Shown piece after piece: positions 53,111 through 62,339 of a DNA stretch of 64,000 bases. This DNA comes from Bradyrhizobium barranii subsp. barranii. GTDB taxonomy: Bacteria; Pseudomonadota; Alphaproteobacteria; Rhizobiales; Xanthobacteraceae. Both the position numbers and the translations under genes were made by a program. The stretch lies in assembly GCF_017565645.3 (NCBI RefSeq), contig NZ_CP086136.1, forward strand, positions 3,889,501 to 3,953,500. Reading direction: 5' to 3'. The notes below the pieces were generated by a model, which saw only the letters and a program-made list of their open reading frames with translations, did no database searches and was not told the DNA's origin. Every line of letters begins with the position of its first letter. Within the stretch, counting starts at the first letter, position 1.

Positions 53111-54409
53111 ATGTCCTATCATTTTCTGCTGGCGTCGTGGGGGACCCTCGGGAATTTGAGCCCGCTGCTGACTGCGGCGCGGAGGTTGCACCGGAATGGA
53201 CATCATATCCGGGTGATGGCGGATCCGGCGATGCGCGCTGAAGTCGAGGCCTCCGGCTTTGCATTTGTAGCATGGCGCCGCGCCCCGACCGGAAAGGCTG
53301 CGGATCCGGTGGACGTCTCGGATGTGAAAGACTTTCTACGCCAAGCCGTCTTTGATCCTGCTGCGCTCTATGCGGCCGATGTCCGGGATGAGATCGGCCG
53401 TATGCCGACGGATGCCGTTCTCGTGCTTGACGTGCTGTTTGGTGCTGCGCTCGGGGCGGAGGCGTCAGGTGTGCCTTTCGCGCTTCTGTCCCCTCATGTC
53501 AGCATTCGGCCCCTGCCGGGAATGCCGCCGGCTGTCAGCGGGTTGAGCCAACCGAAAACGCCGGAAGAGCGCGCCGAGGTCGACGCCGCCAATGCCAAGC
53601 TTACCGAAACACTCAATGTGTTTCTGCCTGGTCTCAACCGCGCGCGTGCCGATCTGGGTCTTCCGCCTCTGGCAGATGTCTTCGATCTGTTCGATCGGGC
53701 CAACCGGCTTTTGCTCGCGACCAGTCGAGCGTTCGACTTTCAAGCTGACTCGCTGCCCGAGAATTTCCGCTACGTCGGACCGCTGCTCGATGTGCCGAAC
53801 TGGTCCAAATCTCGGCAGACGGAGGCGTGGCGAGCGCCATGGTCGGCTCAGTCGGGGCGTCCTCGCGGGCTGATCGCATGCAGCACGGGCGCGCAATGTC
53901 AGCGCGAGCTGTTTCAGCGCATTATCACAGCGATGGAAGCGGTCGAGATCGATGCCCTTGCAACAGCCGGTCCCAATGTCGACGTCGCCGATCTCCGGGC
54001 TCCGAAGAACGTGCATTTGGTCCGGGGCGCTCCCCATGACCTCGTCATGAAGGATGTTTCCGTGGTGATCTCGCAAGGCGGCCACGGAACGACCACGCGT
54101 TCACTCATCAACGGACTGCCGCAGCTCATCCTGCCAATGGGGCGGGACCAGGCTGCCAACGCCGCGCGCGTCGAAGCGAAGGGGGCAGGGCTTCAATTGC
54201 CTCCAACCGCCTCCGAAGCGGAAATTGCCGCGGCGGTGAACCGATTGATTGCAGAGCCGCAATTCAGGAAGGCGGCCCGTCTGCTCGGCGAGGCCATGAA
54301 AGTCGATATCGATCGGTCCGGCCTCGTCGACGAGATGGAGGCGATCGCCGCCATTGGCCGCGCGGCGAGACCGCAACCGAAGAAACAACCGCTTCGAAAA
54401 TCTGCCTGA
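53111..54409 (+). CDS. UGT/MGT-like glycosyltransferase (GT1 family)
   Basis: 432 residues of the GT-B fold. The N-terminal GTLGNLSPLLTAARRLHRNGHHIRVMADPAMRAEVEASGFAF is typical of UDP-glucuronosyl/erythromycin-type transferases, and the C-terminal sugar-nucleotide signature is SQGGHGTTTRSLINGLPQLILPMGRDQAANAARVEAKGAG, with the His of GGHGT. It should glycosylate a small lipophilic acceptor such as a macrolide, sterol or carotenoid. I start at ATG 53111, with GAAAGAGG upstream; a longer frame back to 53003 is not conserved. It stands alone, and its acceptor cannot be inferred. Confidence 0.83.
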   Translation: MSYHFLLASWGTLGNLSPLLTAARRLHRNGHHIRVMADPAMRAEVEASGFAFVAWRRAPTGKAADPVDVSDVKDFLRQAVFDPAALYAADVRDEIGRMPTDAVLVLDVLFGAALGAEASGVPFALLSPHVSIRPLPGMPPAVSGLSQPKTPEERAEVDAANAKLTETLNVFLPGLNRARADLGLPPLADVFDLFDRANRLLLATSRAFDFQADSLPENFRYVGPLLDVPNWSKSRQTEAWRAPWSAQSGRPRGLIACSTGAQCQRELFQRIITAMEAVEIDALATAGPNVDVADLRAPKNVHLVRGAPHDLVMKDVSVVISQGGHGTTTRSLINGLPQLILPMGRDQAANAARVEAKGAGLQLPPTASEAEIAAAVNRLIAEPQFRKAARLLGEAMKVDIDRSGLVDEMEAIAAIGRAARPQPKKQPLRKSA

Positions 54410-54466
54410 CGGATCGCAAGGCGAATGAGCGGCGCGCCGTTCGTGAACGATGCGCCGCTCGTTGAT

Positions 54467-55093
54467 TCATGCCGCTTTGGCGTCGACGCTGCCGATCCAG
54501 TTGCGGGCCAGCGTGACGTCGGCCTGCGACAATTGATGGCCCGCCGGCAGGACCTTGTGGTCGACACGCGCTCCGGCTTCCGACAATAGCGCCGCAAGCT
54601 TTGCCGAATTGCTCGCCGGCACGATCGGATCGGACTGCCCGGACAGCAGCAGAATCGGCTTGCCACCAAGCTCCGCCTTCGGCGGATCCGACAGCGGCAC
54701 CATGGCACGCAGCAGGATCGCGCCTGCCAGGACGTCCGGCTTCAGCAGTAACAGCGCGGCTGCGATGTTGGCGCCGTTGGAGAAGCCGACCGCAACCGGC
54801 GCGGCGATGCCGTATTGCTTCCGCGCATCCGCGACGAAGTCGCCGAGGTCCAGCGCGCGCCGGCGCACGTCGTCCTCGTCGAACACGCCCTCGGCGAGAC
54901 GGCGGAAGAAGCGCGGCATGCCGTGCTCGAGCACGCGGCCACGCGGCGAGAGCAGCGCGGAGCCGGGCGAGATCATCTTGCCGAGCCCGAGCAGGTCGTT
55001 CTCGTCACCGCCGGTGCCGTGCAGCAGCAGCAGCGGAGGGGAGCCCGCGCTGGTCGCGGGCTCGAAACGATGGATGAATGTGCTCTCGGTCAT
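54467..55093 (-). CDS. mhqD: MhqD-like carboxylesterase/phospholipase
   Basis: 208 residues, alpha/beta hydrolase with nucleophile elbow GFSNGAN, acid Asp in SGQSDPIVP and His in LPAGHQLSQADV. The N-terminal LLLLHGTGGDENDLLGL is the oxyanion loop of the predicted esterase YpfH/MhqD group. Its start overlaps the stop of the ring-cleaving dioxygenase gene by 4 bases. Together they match the mhqD-mhqO pair that responds to hydroquinones and quinones in other bacteria, so a role in aromatic or electrophile detoxification is likely. Confidence 0.82.
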   Translation of the reverse strand: MTESTFIHRFEPATSAGSPPLLLLHGTGGDENDLLGLGKMISPGSALLSPRGRVLEHGMPRFFRRLAEGVFDEDDVRRRALDLGDFVADARKQYGIAAPVAVGFSNGANIAAALLLLKPDVLAGAILLRAMVPLSDPPKAELGGKPILLLSGQSDPIVPASNSAKLAALLSEAGARVDHKVLPAGHQLSQADVTLARNWIGSVDAKAA

Positions 55094-56028
55094 GACGCGC
55101 TTTCTTTTAGGCTCGGCAGAACATTTTCGATCTGCTTGCGCTGCGCTTCGAGGAAACTCGGCAGCTTCAGGTCGCGTCCCAGCGTCGCGACCGGTTCGTC
55201 GACGGCGAAGCCGGGGATGTCGGTCGCGATCTCGAACAGCACGCCGCCGGGCTCGCGGAAGTAGATCGAGCGGAAGTAGTTGCGGTCCCTCTGCTCGGTC
55301 GGATGCAGGCCGTGATTGCTCACGAGCTTTTGCGCCATCCGGCCCTGCTCGGCGTCATCGGCCGCGCGGAAGGCGATGTGATGGACGGAGCCGCCGCCCT
55401 GATGTCCGCGCAAAAAGCCCTTGGCCTCGTAGATGTCGACGACGCTGCCTTCGGCATCGCCCGGCGCCTTGAAGCGGATCACCGAGCCCTCGCGTCCGGT
55501 CTCCTTGAAGCCGAACACGTCGGTGAGCACGGAAGCCGTCTTCGCCGCGCTGTCGAGCAGCAAGGTCACGCCATGGAAGCCGCGGATCGCGTGCTCGGCC
55601 GGGACGTCGCCATTGCTCCAGCCGGGCTCGTTCTCGGCACCGGGGACACCCACAAGCGCGAGCGCCATGCCGTCAGGGTCGGTGAACGGCAGGACGGACT
55701 CGCCAAAACGCTTCTCCAGCGCCTCGTAGGCGATGCCCTTCTCGGTGAAGCGCTGCGTCCAGTAGCCGAGCGAGCGCTGCGGCACGCGGAAGGCGGTCTG
55801 ATGGGTCTCGCCGACGCCGCGGCGGCCGGCCGGCACGCCGGCCCAGGGGAAGAAGGTGAGGATCGTGCCGGGGCGGCCGGTCTCGTCACCGTAATAGAAG
55901 TGGTAAGTGCCGGGATCGTCGAAATTGACCGTCTTCTTGACGAAGCGCAGGCCGAGATCCCGGGTGTAGAAGCCGAAATTGCGGATGGGATCGCCGGCGA
56001 TCGCGGTGACATGGTGCAGTCCAGACAT
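55090..56028 (-). CDS. mhqO: MhqO-like ring-cleaving dioxygenase (glyoxalase/VOC family)
   Basis: 312 residues from ATG 56028. Two VOC modules are visible: MSGLHHVTAIAGDPIRNFGFYTRDLGLRFVKKTVNFDDPGTYHFYYGD, then IRGFHGVTLLLDSAAKTASVLTDVFGF and later GSVHHIAFRAADDAEQ and FYIFREPGGVLFEIATD-like segments, providing His/His/Glu metal ligands. MhqO-type enzymes cleave hydroquinone-like rings using Fe(II). The frame extends to 56109 but without similarity. It is divergent from a LysR gene with paired palindromes between them. Confidence 0.85.
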   Translation of the reverse strand: MSGLHHVTAIAGDPIRNFGFYTRDLGLRFVKKTVNFDDPGTYHFYYGDETGRPGTILTFFPWAGVPAGRRGVGETHQTAFRVPQRSLGYWTQRFTEKGIAYEALEKRFGESVLPFTDPDGMALALVGVPGAENEPGWSNGDVPAEHAIRGFHGVTLLLDSAAKTASVLTDVFGFKETGREGSVIRFKAPGDAEGSVVDIYEAKGFLRGHQGGGSVHHIAFRAADDAEQGRMAQKLVSNHGLHPTEQRDRNYFRSIYFREPGGVLFEIATDIPGFAVDEPVATLGRDLKLPSFLEAQRKQIENVLPSLKESAS

Positions 56029-56088
56029 TGTCGTCCTCCAGAATTCGGGGAGCGGTCTTGCTCTGAGTGGAAATATCGTTCCGCTTTG

Positions 56089-56143
56089 GATTGGAGACAA
56101 TCCATGCAAATATGACGGCTATGTCTACGATTTGGAAACAATC
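56089..56143. promoter_or_regulatory. Paired operator-like repeats between mhqO and the LysR gene
   Basis: GATTGGAGACAATC (56089-56102, perfect 5-bp arms) and GATTTGGAAACAATC (56129-56143, one base longer) lie about 40 bases apart centre to centre in the 129-base divergent region. Their similarity and the two-site spacing fit LysR-type binding and activation sites. Confidence 0.6.
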
Positions 56144-56157
56144 GCCGGGATCGGCCC

Positions 56158-57054
56158 TTGGATAAGGTCGCCAGCCTCCGGGCCTTCGTGAAGGTGGTCG
56201 AAAGCGGCAGTTTTGCCGAGGCCGGCCGCCAGCTGCGGCTGTCGCGCTCGGCGATCAGCAAATACATCGCCGACCTCGAGGAGAGCCTCGGCGTCCAGCT
56301 CCTGAACCGGACCACCCGCCACGCCAGCCCGACCGAGAACGGCCAGCGCTATTTCGAGCGCGCGGTCGTGATCCTTTCGGAGATCGAGGCCGCCGATCAG
56401 GCAGTGACGCAGGCACAGTCGGCGCCGCGGGGATTGTTGCGGGTCAACGCGCCGATGTCGTTCGGCACGATGCGGCTTGGGCCGGTGCTGGCCGATTTCA
56501 TGGCGCGCTATGGCGAGCTCCAGCTCCAGATCGTGCTCAGCGACGATCTGCTCGATCCCGTCCAGGACGGCTTTGACGTGACGTTGCGGATCGCGGAATT
56601 GGAATCGTCGAGTTTGATCGCACGAAAAATCATGCCGGTGGCGCGCATGATCTGCGCTTCGCCCGATTATCTCGCGCGTCACGGCACGCCAAAGCATCCG
56701 CAGGATTTGCGCGAGCATGCCTCGCTCACCTACGGCTTCCTGCTGACAGGCAATCAGTGGAAGCTCACAGGCAGCGACGGTGATCACTGGATCCAGCCGG
56801 CCTGGTCGCTCTGCGTCAACAATGCCGAAGTGCTGCGCGACGTCGCGATCAAGGGCAGGGGGCTCGCGCTACTTCCGGAGTTCATCGCGGCCGATGCGTT
56901 GCGGAAGGGCGAGCTGCGGACGGTGCTGGACAATTATTCCGCGCCGCCGCTTGCGCTCTACGCGGTCTATCCGCCGACCCGGCACCTGTCGGTGAAGGTG
57001 CGGCTGTTCATTGATTTTCTGGTGGAACGGTTTAGCGGCGATGAGGCGCGTTGA
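56158..57054 (+). CDS. LysR-family transcriptional regulator
   Basis: 298 residues from a TTG start at 56158 (MDKVASLRAFVKVVESGSFAEAGRQLRLSRSAISKYIADLEESLGVQLLNRTTRHASPTENG gives the helix-turn-helix). The effector domain (GLLRVNAPMSFGTMRLGPVLADFMARYGELQLQIVL) follows the LysR pattern of the CrgA/DmlR subgroup. It is divergent from mhqO/mhqD and probably regulates them, with an aromatic or quinone effector as a guess. Confidence 0.88.
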   Translation: MDKVASLRAFVKVVESGSFAEAGRQLRLSRSAISKYIADLEESLGVQLLNRTTRHASPTENGQRYFERAVVILSEIEAADQAVTQAQSAPRGLLRVNAPMSFGTMRLGPVLADFMARYGELQLQIVLSDDLLDPVQDGFDVTLRIAELESSSLIARKIMPVARMICASPDYLARHGTPKHPQDLREHASLTYGFLLTGNQWKLTGSDGDHWIQPAWSLCVNNAEVLRDVAIKGRGLALLPEFIAADALRKGELRTVLDNYSAPPLALYAVYPPTRHLSVKVRLFIDFLVERFSGDEAR

Positions 57055-57123
57055 GGCCAAGCGGCCGATGTCTGCCGGGCCCGGGAAGCGGGGCGTGAGG
57101 CGATATCCCCTTTGGGCCGCAAG

Positions 57124-57449
57124 CTATCCGGCAAGCTTTTCAAGAAGTGCGTGGACGGCGAACGCGACGACTGGAAGCACGACGATCATCGTGAAGAATC
57201 GTTGCTTCAGATATTGCCTTTGCTGATCATCCCTGGGGAGAACCTCCCAGATCAAGTGTTCCCACAAGCTCGTTCGAGGTGATGGCCTAATTCCTCGGAC
57301 CCAAGCGAGCCGTGAACGATCGTTAGGCTGATGATCAGCGTCAACGCCAAAAACAGAAAACCCCTGGTCTGCAGCAATCTCGCCCCTCTCAGTCCCGCAC
57401 CGGGTGGCTGCGCTAATGTGTGCGCGGCCTGTTTGAGCACCTCCGCCAA
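57124..57449 (-). pseudogene. Small two-helix membrane protein with an apparent frameshift
   Basis: The frame from ATG 57449 (MAEVLKQAAHTLAQPPGAG) contains a first hydrophobic helix (RGFLFLALTLIISLTIVHG) and then stops at 57252. A second frame, offset by one base, contains LWEHLIWEVLPRDDQQRQYLKQRFFTMIVVLPVVAFAVHALLEKLAG and ends at 57124. Joined near 57270-57280 they would give a coherent two-helix protein of about 108 residues, so a one-base indel is likely. It could also be two unrelated open frames or a sequencing error. I recognise no family. Confidence 0.45.
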
Positions 57450-57479
57450 GCTTGAGGCAAGCCGGTTCGATGCGAGGTG

Positions 57480-60191
57480 TCAATGGCTGGAAATCTCAGT
57501 CTTGGGCCCCGCGCGCTGCTCGGCGGACCGGAGCAGATCGTCGAGCGCGCTCATCGACGCTTCACGAAGCGCAGCGAGTTCGCGGGCGGCACTCTCGCAT
57601 TCGGGTGGGGACATCGAGGGCGCCGCCAGTTCGATCTCACGGCAGCGCTCGAACAGGCGGACGAGGCCGAGTGCGCCGGCGGCACTGCCGAGCTGGTGCG
57701 TGAGCCGCGCAAGCTGCTTGTGATCGCCAATCGCTGCCGCCTTGGCGATGTCTGCGATCAGCTTGCCGCTGGTCTCCCCCAACAAATGATGGAGCTTTTC
57801 GATTTGCGCGGGACCTAGCAGCTCGCGCTGGTCGTCGAGGAAATGCAGGTCGATCAATGCGCCCGCGGCGAGTTGTGGTGCGGCCGGCTCATCCGGGGCG
57901 TCCTCGATCGCCTCGCGCAGCGCGTTGATCAGGATCGGCTTGCTGACGACCTTGGCGATGCCGGCGCCGGCGAGCCGCTCGCGGGCGCTGGTGGAGACGT
58001 CGGCGGTCACGGCGATGATCCGCGGCATCCGCGGCAGATTGAGCTTGCCGATCCGCGACGCCGCCTCGACGCCGTCCATGTCGGGCATGTGCAGGTCCAT
58101 CAGGATGATGTCGAACGCCTGATCGCGGGCGAGCGCAATGGCCGAAGCGCCGTCTCTCGCGATCGTCGCGCGATGGCCGAGACGGTTCAGGATCGCTTCG
58201 CCGACCTCGCAATTGACGGGATCGTCGTCGACCAGCAGCACGCGGAGCTGCCGCGATGGCGGCGGGACCGCGCCTTGCGCCACGCCGCTTGCGGCGCGGC
58301 CGAGCGGCACCTGAAGCGTGAACGTGCTGCCCGCGCCCGGCGTGCTCTCCACCGTCAGCTCGCCGCGCATCAGGCGCGTGAGCCGGCGCGCGATCGCGAG
58401 TCCGAGGCCGGTGCCGCCGAACCGCCGCGCGATGCTGTCGTCGGCCTGGACGAAATCGTCGAAGATGCGCTCGTGCATGTCGGGCGCAATGCCGATGCCG
58501 GTATCGCGAACGGTGATGCGCAGCAGGACATGATCGTCGCGTTGCTCGGCGGCCGCCGCGAGCGCAATTCCGCCGTGCGGGGTGAACTTGATGGCATTGC
58601 CGATCAGATTGAGCAGGATGCGGTTGAGCCTGACCGGATCGCCGTGCACGGATGTGTCGACCGTCGCATCGCAGGCAAGGTCGAAGGTCAGGCCCTTGCC
58701 GAAGGCTTGCGGACACATCAGCTCCGCGGCGGTCTCGATCAGCTGGTGGAGGCGGAAGTCGCGCGTCTCCAGCGTTTCGGTGCTGGCCTCCAGGCGGGCA
58801 TATTCCAGGATGGCATCGACCAGCGCGATCAGCGTTTCGCCCGATGCCTCCGCGGTCGCGAGGTGGCGGCGCTGGGCCTCGCCGAGGCTGCCGTCGTCGA
58901 GCAGCTGCAGCACGCCCATGACGCCATTCAGCGGCGTGCGGAGCTCGTGGCTGACGACGGCGAGGAAGCGCGACTTGGTCTCGTTGGCCAGCACGGCGGC
59001 CCTGCGCGCGCGCTCGGCCGCGTCATGCTCGGCCAGGGCGTGGTCGCGGGTCTTTTCGAGCTCCGAGGTGCGCTCGATCACCTTGCGCTCGAGCGTCGCG
59101 TAGGATTCGCGCAAGTGAGCGGCCATCCGGTTGAATTGGTCGCCGAGCGCTTCCAGCTCGTCGCCGGTCTTGATCGCGAGCCGCAGGCCGAGATCGCCGC
59201 TGCCGATCCGCCGCGCGCCCTGCGTCAGGATCTGGATCGGCACGGTCATGCGCCGGCTGAGCCAGAGGGACACCAGGACCGCGCAGGCGAGCAGGACGAC
59301 CAGGAGAAACGTCGCGCGTCCGATCGATGCATAGATCGGGGCGTAGGCTTCGCTGAGCGGAAGCTCGACGAACACCAGCCAGCCGAACGAGGGGACCGTC
59401 GCATAGGTCGAGAGCACGCGCTGGCCTGACAGATCCCCCTTGACCAGGCCGCCCGAAGGCGGCCCCACGCCGTCGAGTGCGGCGCGCACGTCGGCATGCC
59501 CGGAGAGATCGCTCCGTTGCAGCGCCGGCCACAGATCGGGATGCGAGATCAGGACTCCCATGCGGTCGACCACATAGGCCTTGCCGGTGTTGCCGACCCT
59601 GATCCCGGCAACGAGGTCCCAGATGAAGCGCAGATTGACGTCGGCCACGATCACATTGGGATTCCGCCCGGTCCCGCGCGTGGCGAGCGTCATGAACGGC
59701 TCGGTGTCGCCGAGGAAGTACACCGGCCCGTAATAGGCCCGGCTTTCATTGGCACCGCGGAAGGCCGGCGAGGCCGAGAGGTCGGCCTTGCTGCCGACCC
59801 TGTCCGCGACGCGGCGCGACAGGCGCACCTGCTCGCGGCCCTGCGAATCGAGCTCGGCAATTTCCGCGATCGCGGGCGAGAGGCGCAGGAGCCGGATGGC
59901 GTTCAGGCGGTCGTCTTCGTTGCTCGACAGTTCCGGAGGCAGCCGCGAGAGCCATCTGATCTGGCTTTCGATCTGCCCGATGAACTGGCCGATCTGGATA
60001 GCCGCGCTTGCTGCCTGCTCGCGCTGGGTCGCCGCGAGAAGCTGCTTCTGCTCGCGATAGGAGAACCAGACGTCGAAGCCGGTGTTGATGGCGAGTGCGG
60101 CAAAGGCGAGGGCGACGATCGAGTAGAGATATTTTCGGAACAACCGGCCCGGGGGCGTCCGCAAATGTCCCTGGTCGATCGCCTCGTTCAC
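57480..60191 (-). CDS. Hybrid sensor histidine kinase (periplasmic sensor, HAMP, HisKA, HATPase, REC, HPt)
   Basis: 903 residues from a GTG start. TM1 is at about residues 20-38, a dCache-like periplasmic domain at 45-285, TM2 at about 292-312 and HAMP at 312-362. Then come HisKA with His415 (VVSHELRTP), HATPase (NLIGNAIKFTP, DTGIGIAPD, FGGTGLGLAI), a receiver domain with Asp699 (ILMDLHMPDMDG) and an HPt domain with His832 (LTHQLGSAAGALG). The layout resembles TorS/BarA/ArcB phosphorelays. It overlaps the upstream binding-protein gene by 4 bases (GTGA). No output response regulator is adjacent. An open frame extends upstream to 61283 but is only a shadow of the binding-protein gene. Confidence 0.93.
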   Translation of the reverse strand: MNEAIDQGHLRTPPGRLFRKYLYSIVALAFAALAINTGFDVWFSYREQKQLLAATQREQAASAAIQIGQFIGQIESQIRWLSRLPPELSSNEDDRLNAIRLLRLSPAIAEIAELDSQGREQVRLSRRVADRVGSKADLSASPAFRGANESRAYYGPVYFLGDTEPFMTLATRGTGRNPNVIVADVNLRFIWDLVAGIRVGNTGKAYVVDRMGVLISHPDLWPALQRSDLSGHADVRAALDGVGPPSGGLVKGDLSGQRVLSTYATVPSFGWLVFVELPLSEAYAPIYASIGRATFLLVVLLACAVLVSLWLSRRMTVPIQILTQGARRIGSGDLGLRLAIKTGDELEALGDQFNRMAAHLRESYATLERKVIERTSELEKTRDHALAEHDAAERARRAAVLANETKSRFLAVVSHELRTPLNGVMGVLQLLDDGSLGEAQRRHLATAEASGETLIALVDAILEYARLEASTETLETRDFRLHQLIETAAELMCPQAFGKGLTFDLACDATVDTSVHGDPVRLNRILLNLIGNAIKFTPHGGIALAAAAEQRDDHVLLRITVRDTGIGIAPDMHERIFDDFVQADDSIARRFGGTGLGLAIARRLTRLMRGELTVESTPGAGSTFTLQVPLGRAASGVAQGAVPPPSRQLRVLLVDDDPVNCEVGEAILNRLGHRATIARDGASAIALARDQAFDIILMDLHMPDMDGVEAASRIGKLNLPRMPRIIAVTADVSTSARERLAGAGIAKVVSKPILINALREAIEDAPDEPAAPQLAAGALIDLHFLDDQRELLGPAQIEKLHHLLGETSGKLIADIAKAAAIGDHKQLARLTHQLGSAAGALGLVRLFERCREIELAAPSMSPPECESAARELAALREASMSALDDLLRSAEQRAGPKTEISSH

Positions 60192-61219
60192 TCGCGGATC
60201 TCGTCGGCGCGCGCCAGCAGCGTGAAGGGAATGTTCAATCCGAGCGAGCGGGCGACTGTGCGGTTGATCAGGAGTTCGTATTTCCGCGGCGATTGCACCG
60301 GAAGATCCCCGGCCTTGGTGCCGCGCAGGATGAGATCGACGTAATCGGCCGAGCGCACCTCCAGCGTCGGCCCGTAGCTCATCAGTCCGCCCGCATCCAT
60401 GAAATAATGGAACGGATAGATCGTCGGGACGCGATGCTTGGCCGCCGCCGCCACGACCGCCTGACGGTGGACTACGAGGAAGCTGTCGACCAGCGCAACC
60501 AGCGCCGCCTTGGGCGGTTCGGAAAAGCGCCTGATGGTTTCGTCGATGTCCGTTGGCGCGTTGACGGGCGCGGGGGCCACGGACACCCCTGACGTCGCAG
60601 CCTCCTGCTCGATCGATTCGAGGAAGAAGCGCCCGGCGCGGGGCGTGGTCGCCGGGTTGAAAAGGACGCCGACGCGCGCGAGACCCGGCACCGCCTCCCT
60701 GATGAGCTGAAGCCATTTGCCGCCCATTTCGGCGGTGCTGTTGGTGAAGCCGGTGACGTTGCCGCCGGGATGCGCGAGGCTTTCGACGAAGCCGTTGCCG
60801 ACCGGATCGTTGGCGGTCGCGAAAACGATCGGGATGGTTTTGGTGGCGGCAAAGACTGCGGCGGTTTCGATGGTCGAGCCGGTCAGGATCACGTCCGGCT
60901 TGAGCTCGAGCAGCTCCTGGACCGCGGTCTTGAGCTTGTCCGGTCCGCCGAAGGTCGAACGGAGTTCGAGGCGGAAGTTGACGCCCTCGACCCAGCCTCG
61001 CTGCCTCAAGCCGACGATGAGACCACCCAGGCGGGAGGTCGGGCTGTCGGTCACGCTCCGTCTGGTCAGTTCGTCGTCGAGCGGCAATCCCGTCAGCGAG
61101 GCAACGATCCGCATGCGATCTGACGTTGCGCCGAGCGTAATCCAGCCGGCAGCGGTTGTGCCCGCAAGGCGAATGAAGCCGCGGCGATCGAGCGCGAACG
61201 CGGAAGGCCGTTCGGTCAT
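60188..61219 (-). CDS. Tat-exported ABC-type substrate-binding protein (PF04392 type) paired with the hybrid kinase
   Basis: 343 residues. The N-terminus MTERPSAFALDRRGFIRLAGTTAAGWITLGA carries a twin-arginine signal (Arg12-Arg13, RRGFIRLAG) followed by a hydrophobic stretch, implying Tat export in folded form. The remainder (GGLIVGLRQRGWVEGVNFRLELRSTFGG, DVILTGSTIETAAVFAATKTIPIVFATANDPVGNGFVESLAHPGGNVTGFTN) is the ABC substrate-binding family PF04392. There is no permease or ATPase gene beside it; instead its stop overlaps the kinase start. It is likely a periplasmic ligand-sensing partner of the kinase, as TorT is for TorS, but this is inference. Confidence 0.87.
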   Translation of the reverse strand: MTERPSAFALDRRGFIRLAGTTAAGWITLGATSDRMRIVASLTGLPLDDELTRRSVTDSPTSRLGGLIVGLRQRGWVEGVNFRLELRSTFGGPDKLKTAVQELLELKPDVILTGSTIETAAVFAATKTIPIVFATANDPVGNGFVESLAHPGGNVTGFTNSTAEMGGKWLQLIREAVPGLARVGVLFNPATTPRAGRFFLESIEQEAATSGVSVAPAPVNAPTDIDETIRRFSEPPKAALVALVDSFLVVHRQAVVAAAAKHRVPTIYPFHYFMDAGGLMSYGPTLEVRSADYVDLILRGTKAGDLPVQSPRKYELLINRTVARSLGLNIPFTLLARADEIRE

Positions 61220-61515
61220 GGAATTCTTTGCACGATGGTCTGTCCCAAGCCGGATGCTTAACGCGAAAGGGCGGTGTCCACAATTGATGAAAAAATGCGC
61301 TTATGAATGTTCATTCGCAGCATTCGGCAGTTCGATACCGTATTCCTACCCGGCCAAAGAGTCGCTGTTTCGAGCTTTGTCTGCTCCGTGACGATCTGCA
61401 ACGCATTGTGGCGTTGCAACATTTTCCGTCTCGTTGAGACGACGGTGCGGAGAAGTCGATTTCTAAGCGGCTGATGTTTTGAAGCGTTGTTTCAGGTTTG
61501 TTTCGAAGGTTGTCG

Positions 61516-62268
61516 ATGCGCAAAATCTATCTTCTTCCGGCCCTCGTGGGCCTGCTGACCTCTGTTGCAGCCGGGCCGCTCGCGGCTCAGGGAGTGGTGC
61601 CGAAGCAGAAGGCTGCGCCGGCACCCAGAGCCGCCGCTGCCGGTGCGGCACCAGCCGCCGCCGGTGCGCCGGTCGCTGCTGCGACCGAGACGCCGACCGC
61701 CGGTGCGGACGACAAGACGACCAAGGCGATCGACGGCTTCCGCTCCGCCAAATTCGGCATGAACGAAGCTGACGTGCGCGCGGCGATGACCAAGGACTTC
61801 AGCGCCAAGCCCGACGCGATCAGGGCGCAGGACAACGCGTCCGAGCTGACGCACAGTCTGCTGCTCTCCGTTCCCGAGCTGCTGCCGAACGGCGGGACTG
61901 CCGAGCTCTCTTATGTGTTCGGCTACAAGTCCAAGTCGCTGATCCAGATCGGCGCGGTCTGGTCGAAGGGGACCGACACGGCGATAACGCCGGAGAAGCT
62001 GTTCTCCAACGCCAACATCCTGCGCGCCCATTTCATGGGCGAAGGCTTCAAGCCCGACTCCATCGCGATGAACATGCCGGTTGCCGGCGGCATCGTGATG
62101 TTCCGCGGCAGCGATGCCAAGGATCGCTCGGTGATCCTGCTTTTGCAGGGCACGTTCGAGAACAAGGAGAACAACCAGCGTGTGCTGACCCCGACCAGCC
62201 TGTTGCTGTTCTACGTGGCCGACGCCAAGAGCCCCGACATCTTCAAGCTGCCGCCCGGCCAGTTCTGA
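61516..62268 (+). CDS. Exported protein with Ala/Pro-rich linker, unknown function
   Basis: 250 residues from ATG 61516. A signal peptide (MRKIYLLPALVGLLTSVAAGPLAAQ) is followed by an Ala/Pro-rich linker (residues 30-65) and a folded domain beginning TTKAIDGFRSAKFGMNEADVRAAMTKDF. The segment FRSAKFGMNEADVRAAM resembles the short helix-turn found in small periplasmic proteins of unknown role. An in-frame start at 61498 is also possible. It precedes the filamentous adhesin gene by 71 bases in the same direction and may be part of its secretion or surface system. No domain family is recognised with confidence. Confidence 0.7.
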   Translation: MRKIYLLPALVGLLTSVAAGPLAAQGVVPKQKAAPAPRAAAAGAAPAAAGAPVAAATETPTAGADDKTTKAIDGFRSAKFGMNEADVRAAMTKDFSAKPDAIRAQDNASELTHSLLLSVPELLPNGGTAELSYVFGYKSKSLIQIGAVWSKGTDTAITPEKLFSNANILRAHFMGEGFKPDSIAMNMPVAGGIVMFRGSDAKDRSVILLLQGTFENKENNQRVLTPTSLLLFYVADAKSPDIFKLPPGQF

Positions 62269-62339
62269 TGCCGGACGACCTCACGACATTCTCCCACCCG
62301 GTTGTGGATCGGCGCGAATGCCGATGAAGAGGATATGAA

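Noticed and set aside
60192..61283. Upstream extension of the hybrid kinase reading frame to 61283
   Set aside because: The extra 364 residues are antisense-quality, Arg/Gly/Ala-rich sequence overlapping the binding-protein gene in another frame; the family start is at the GTG 60191.
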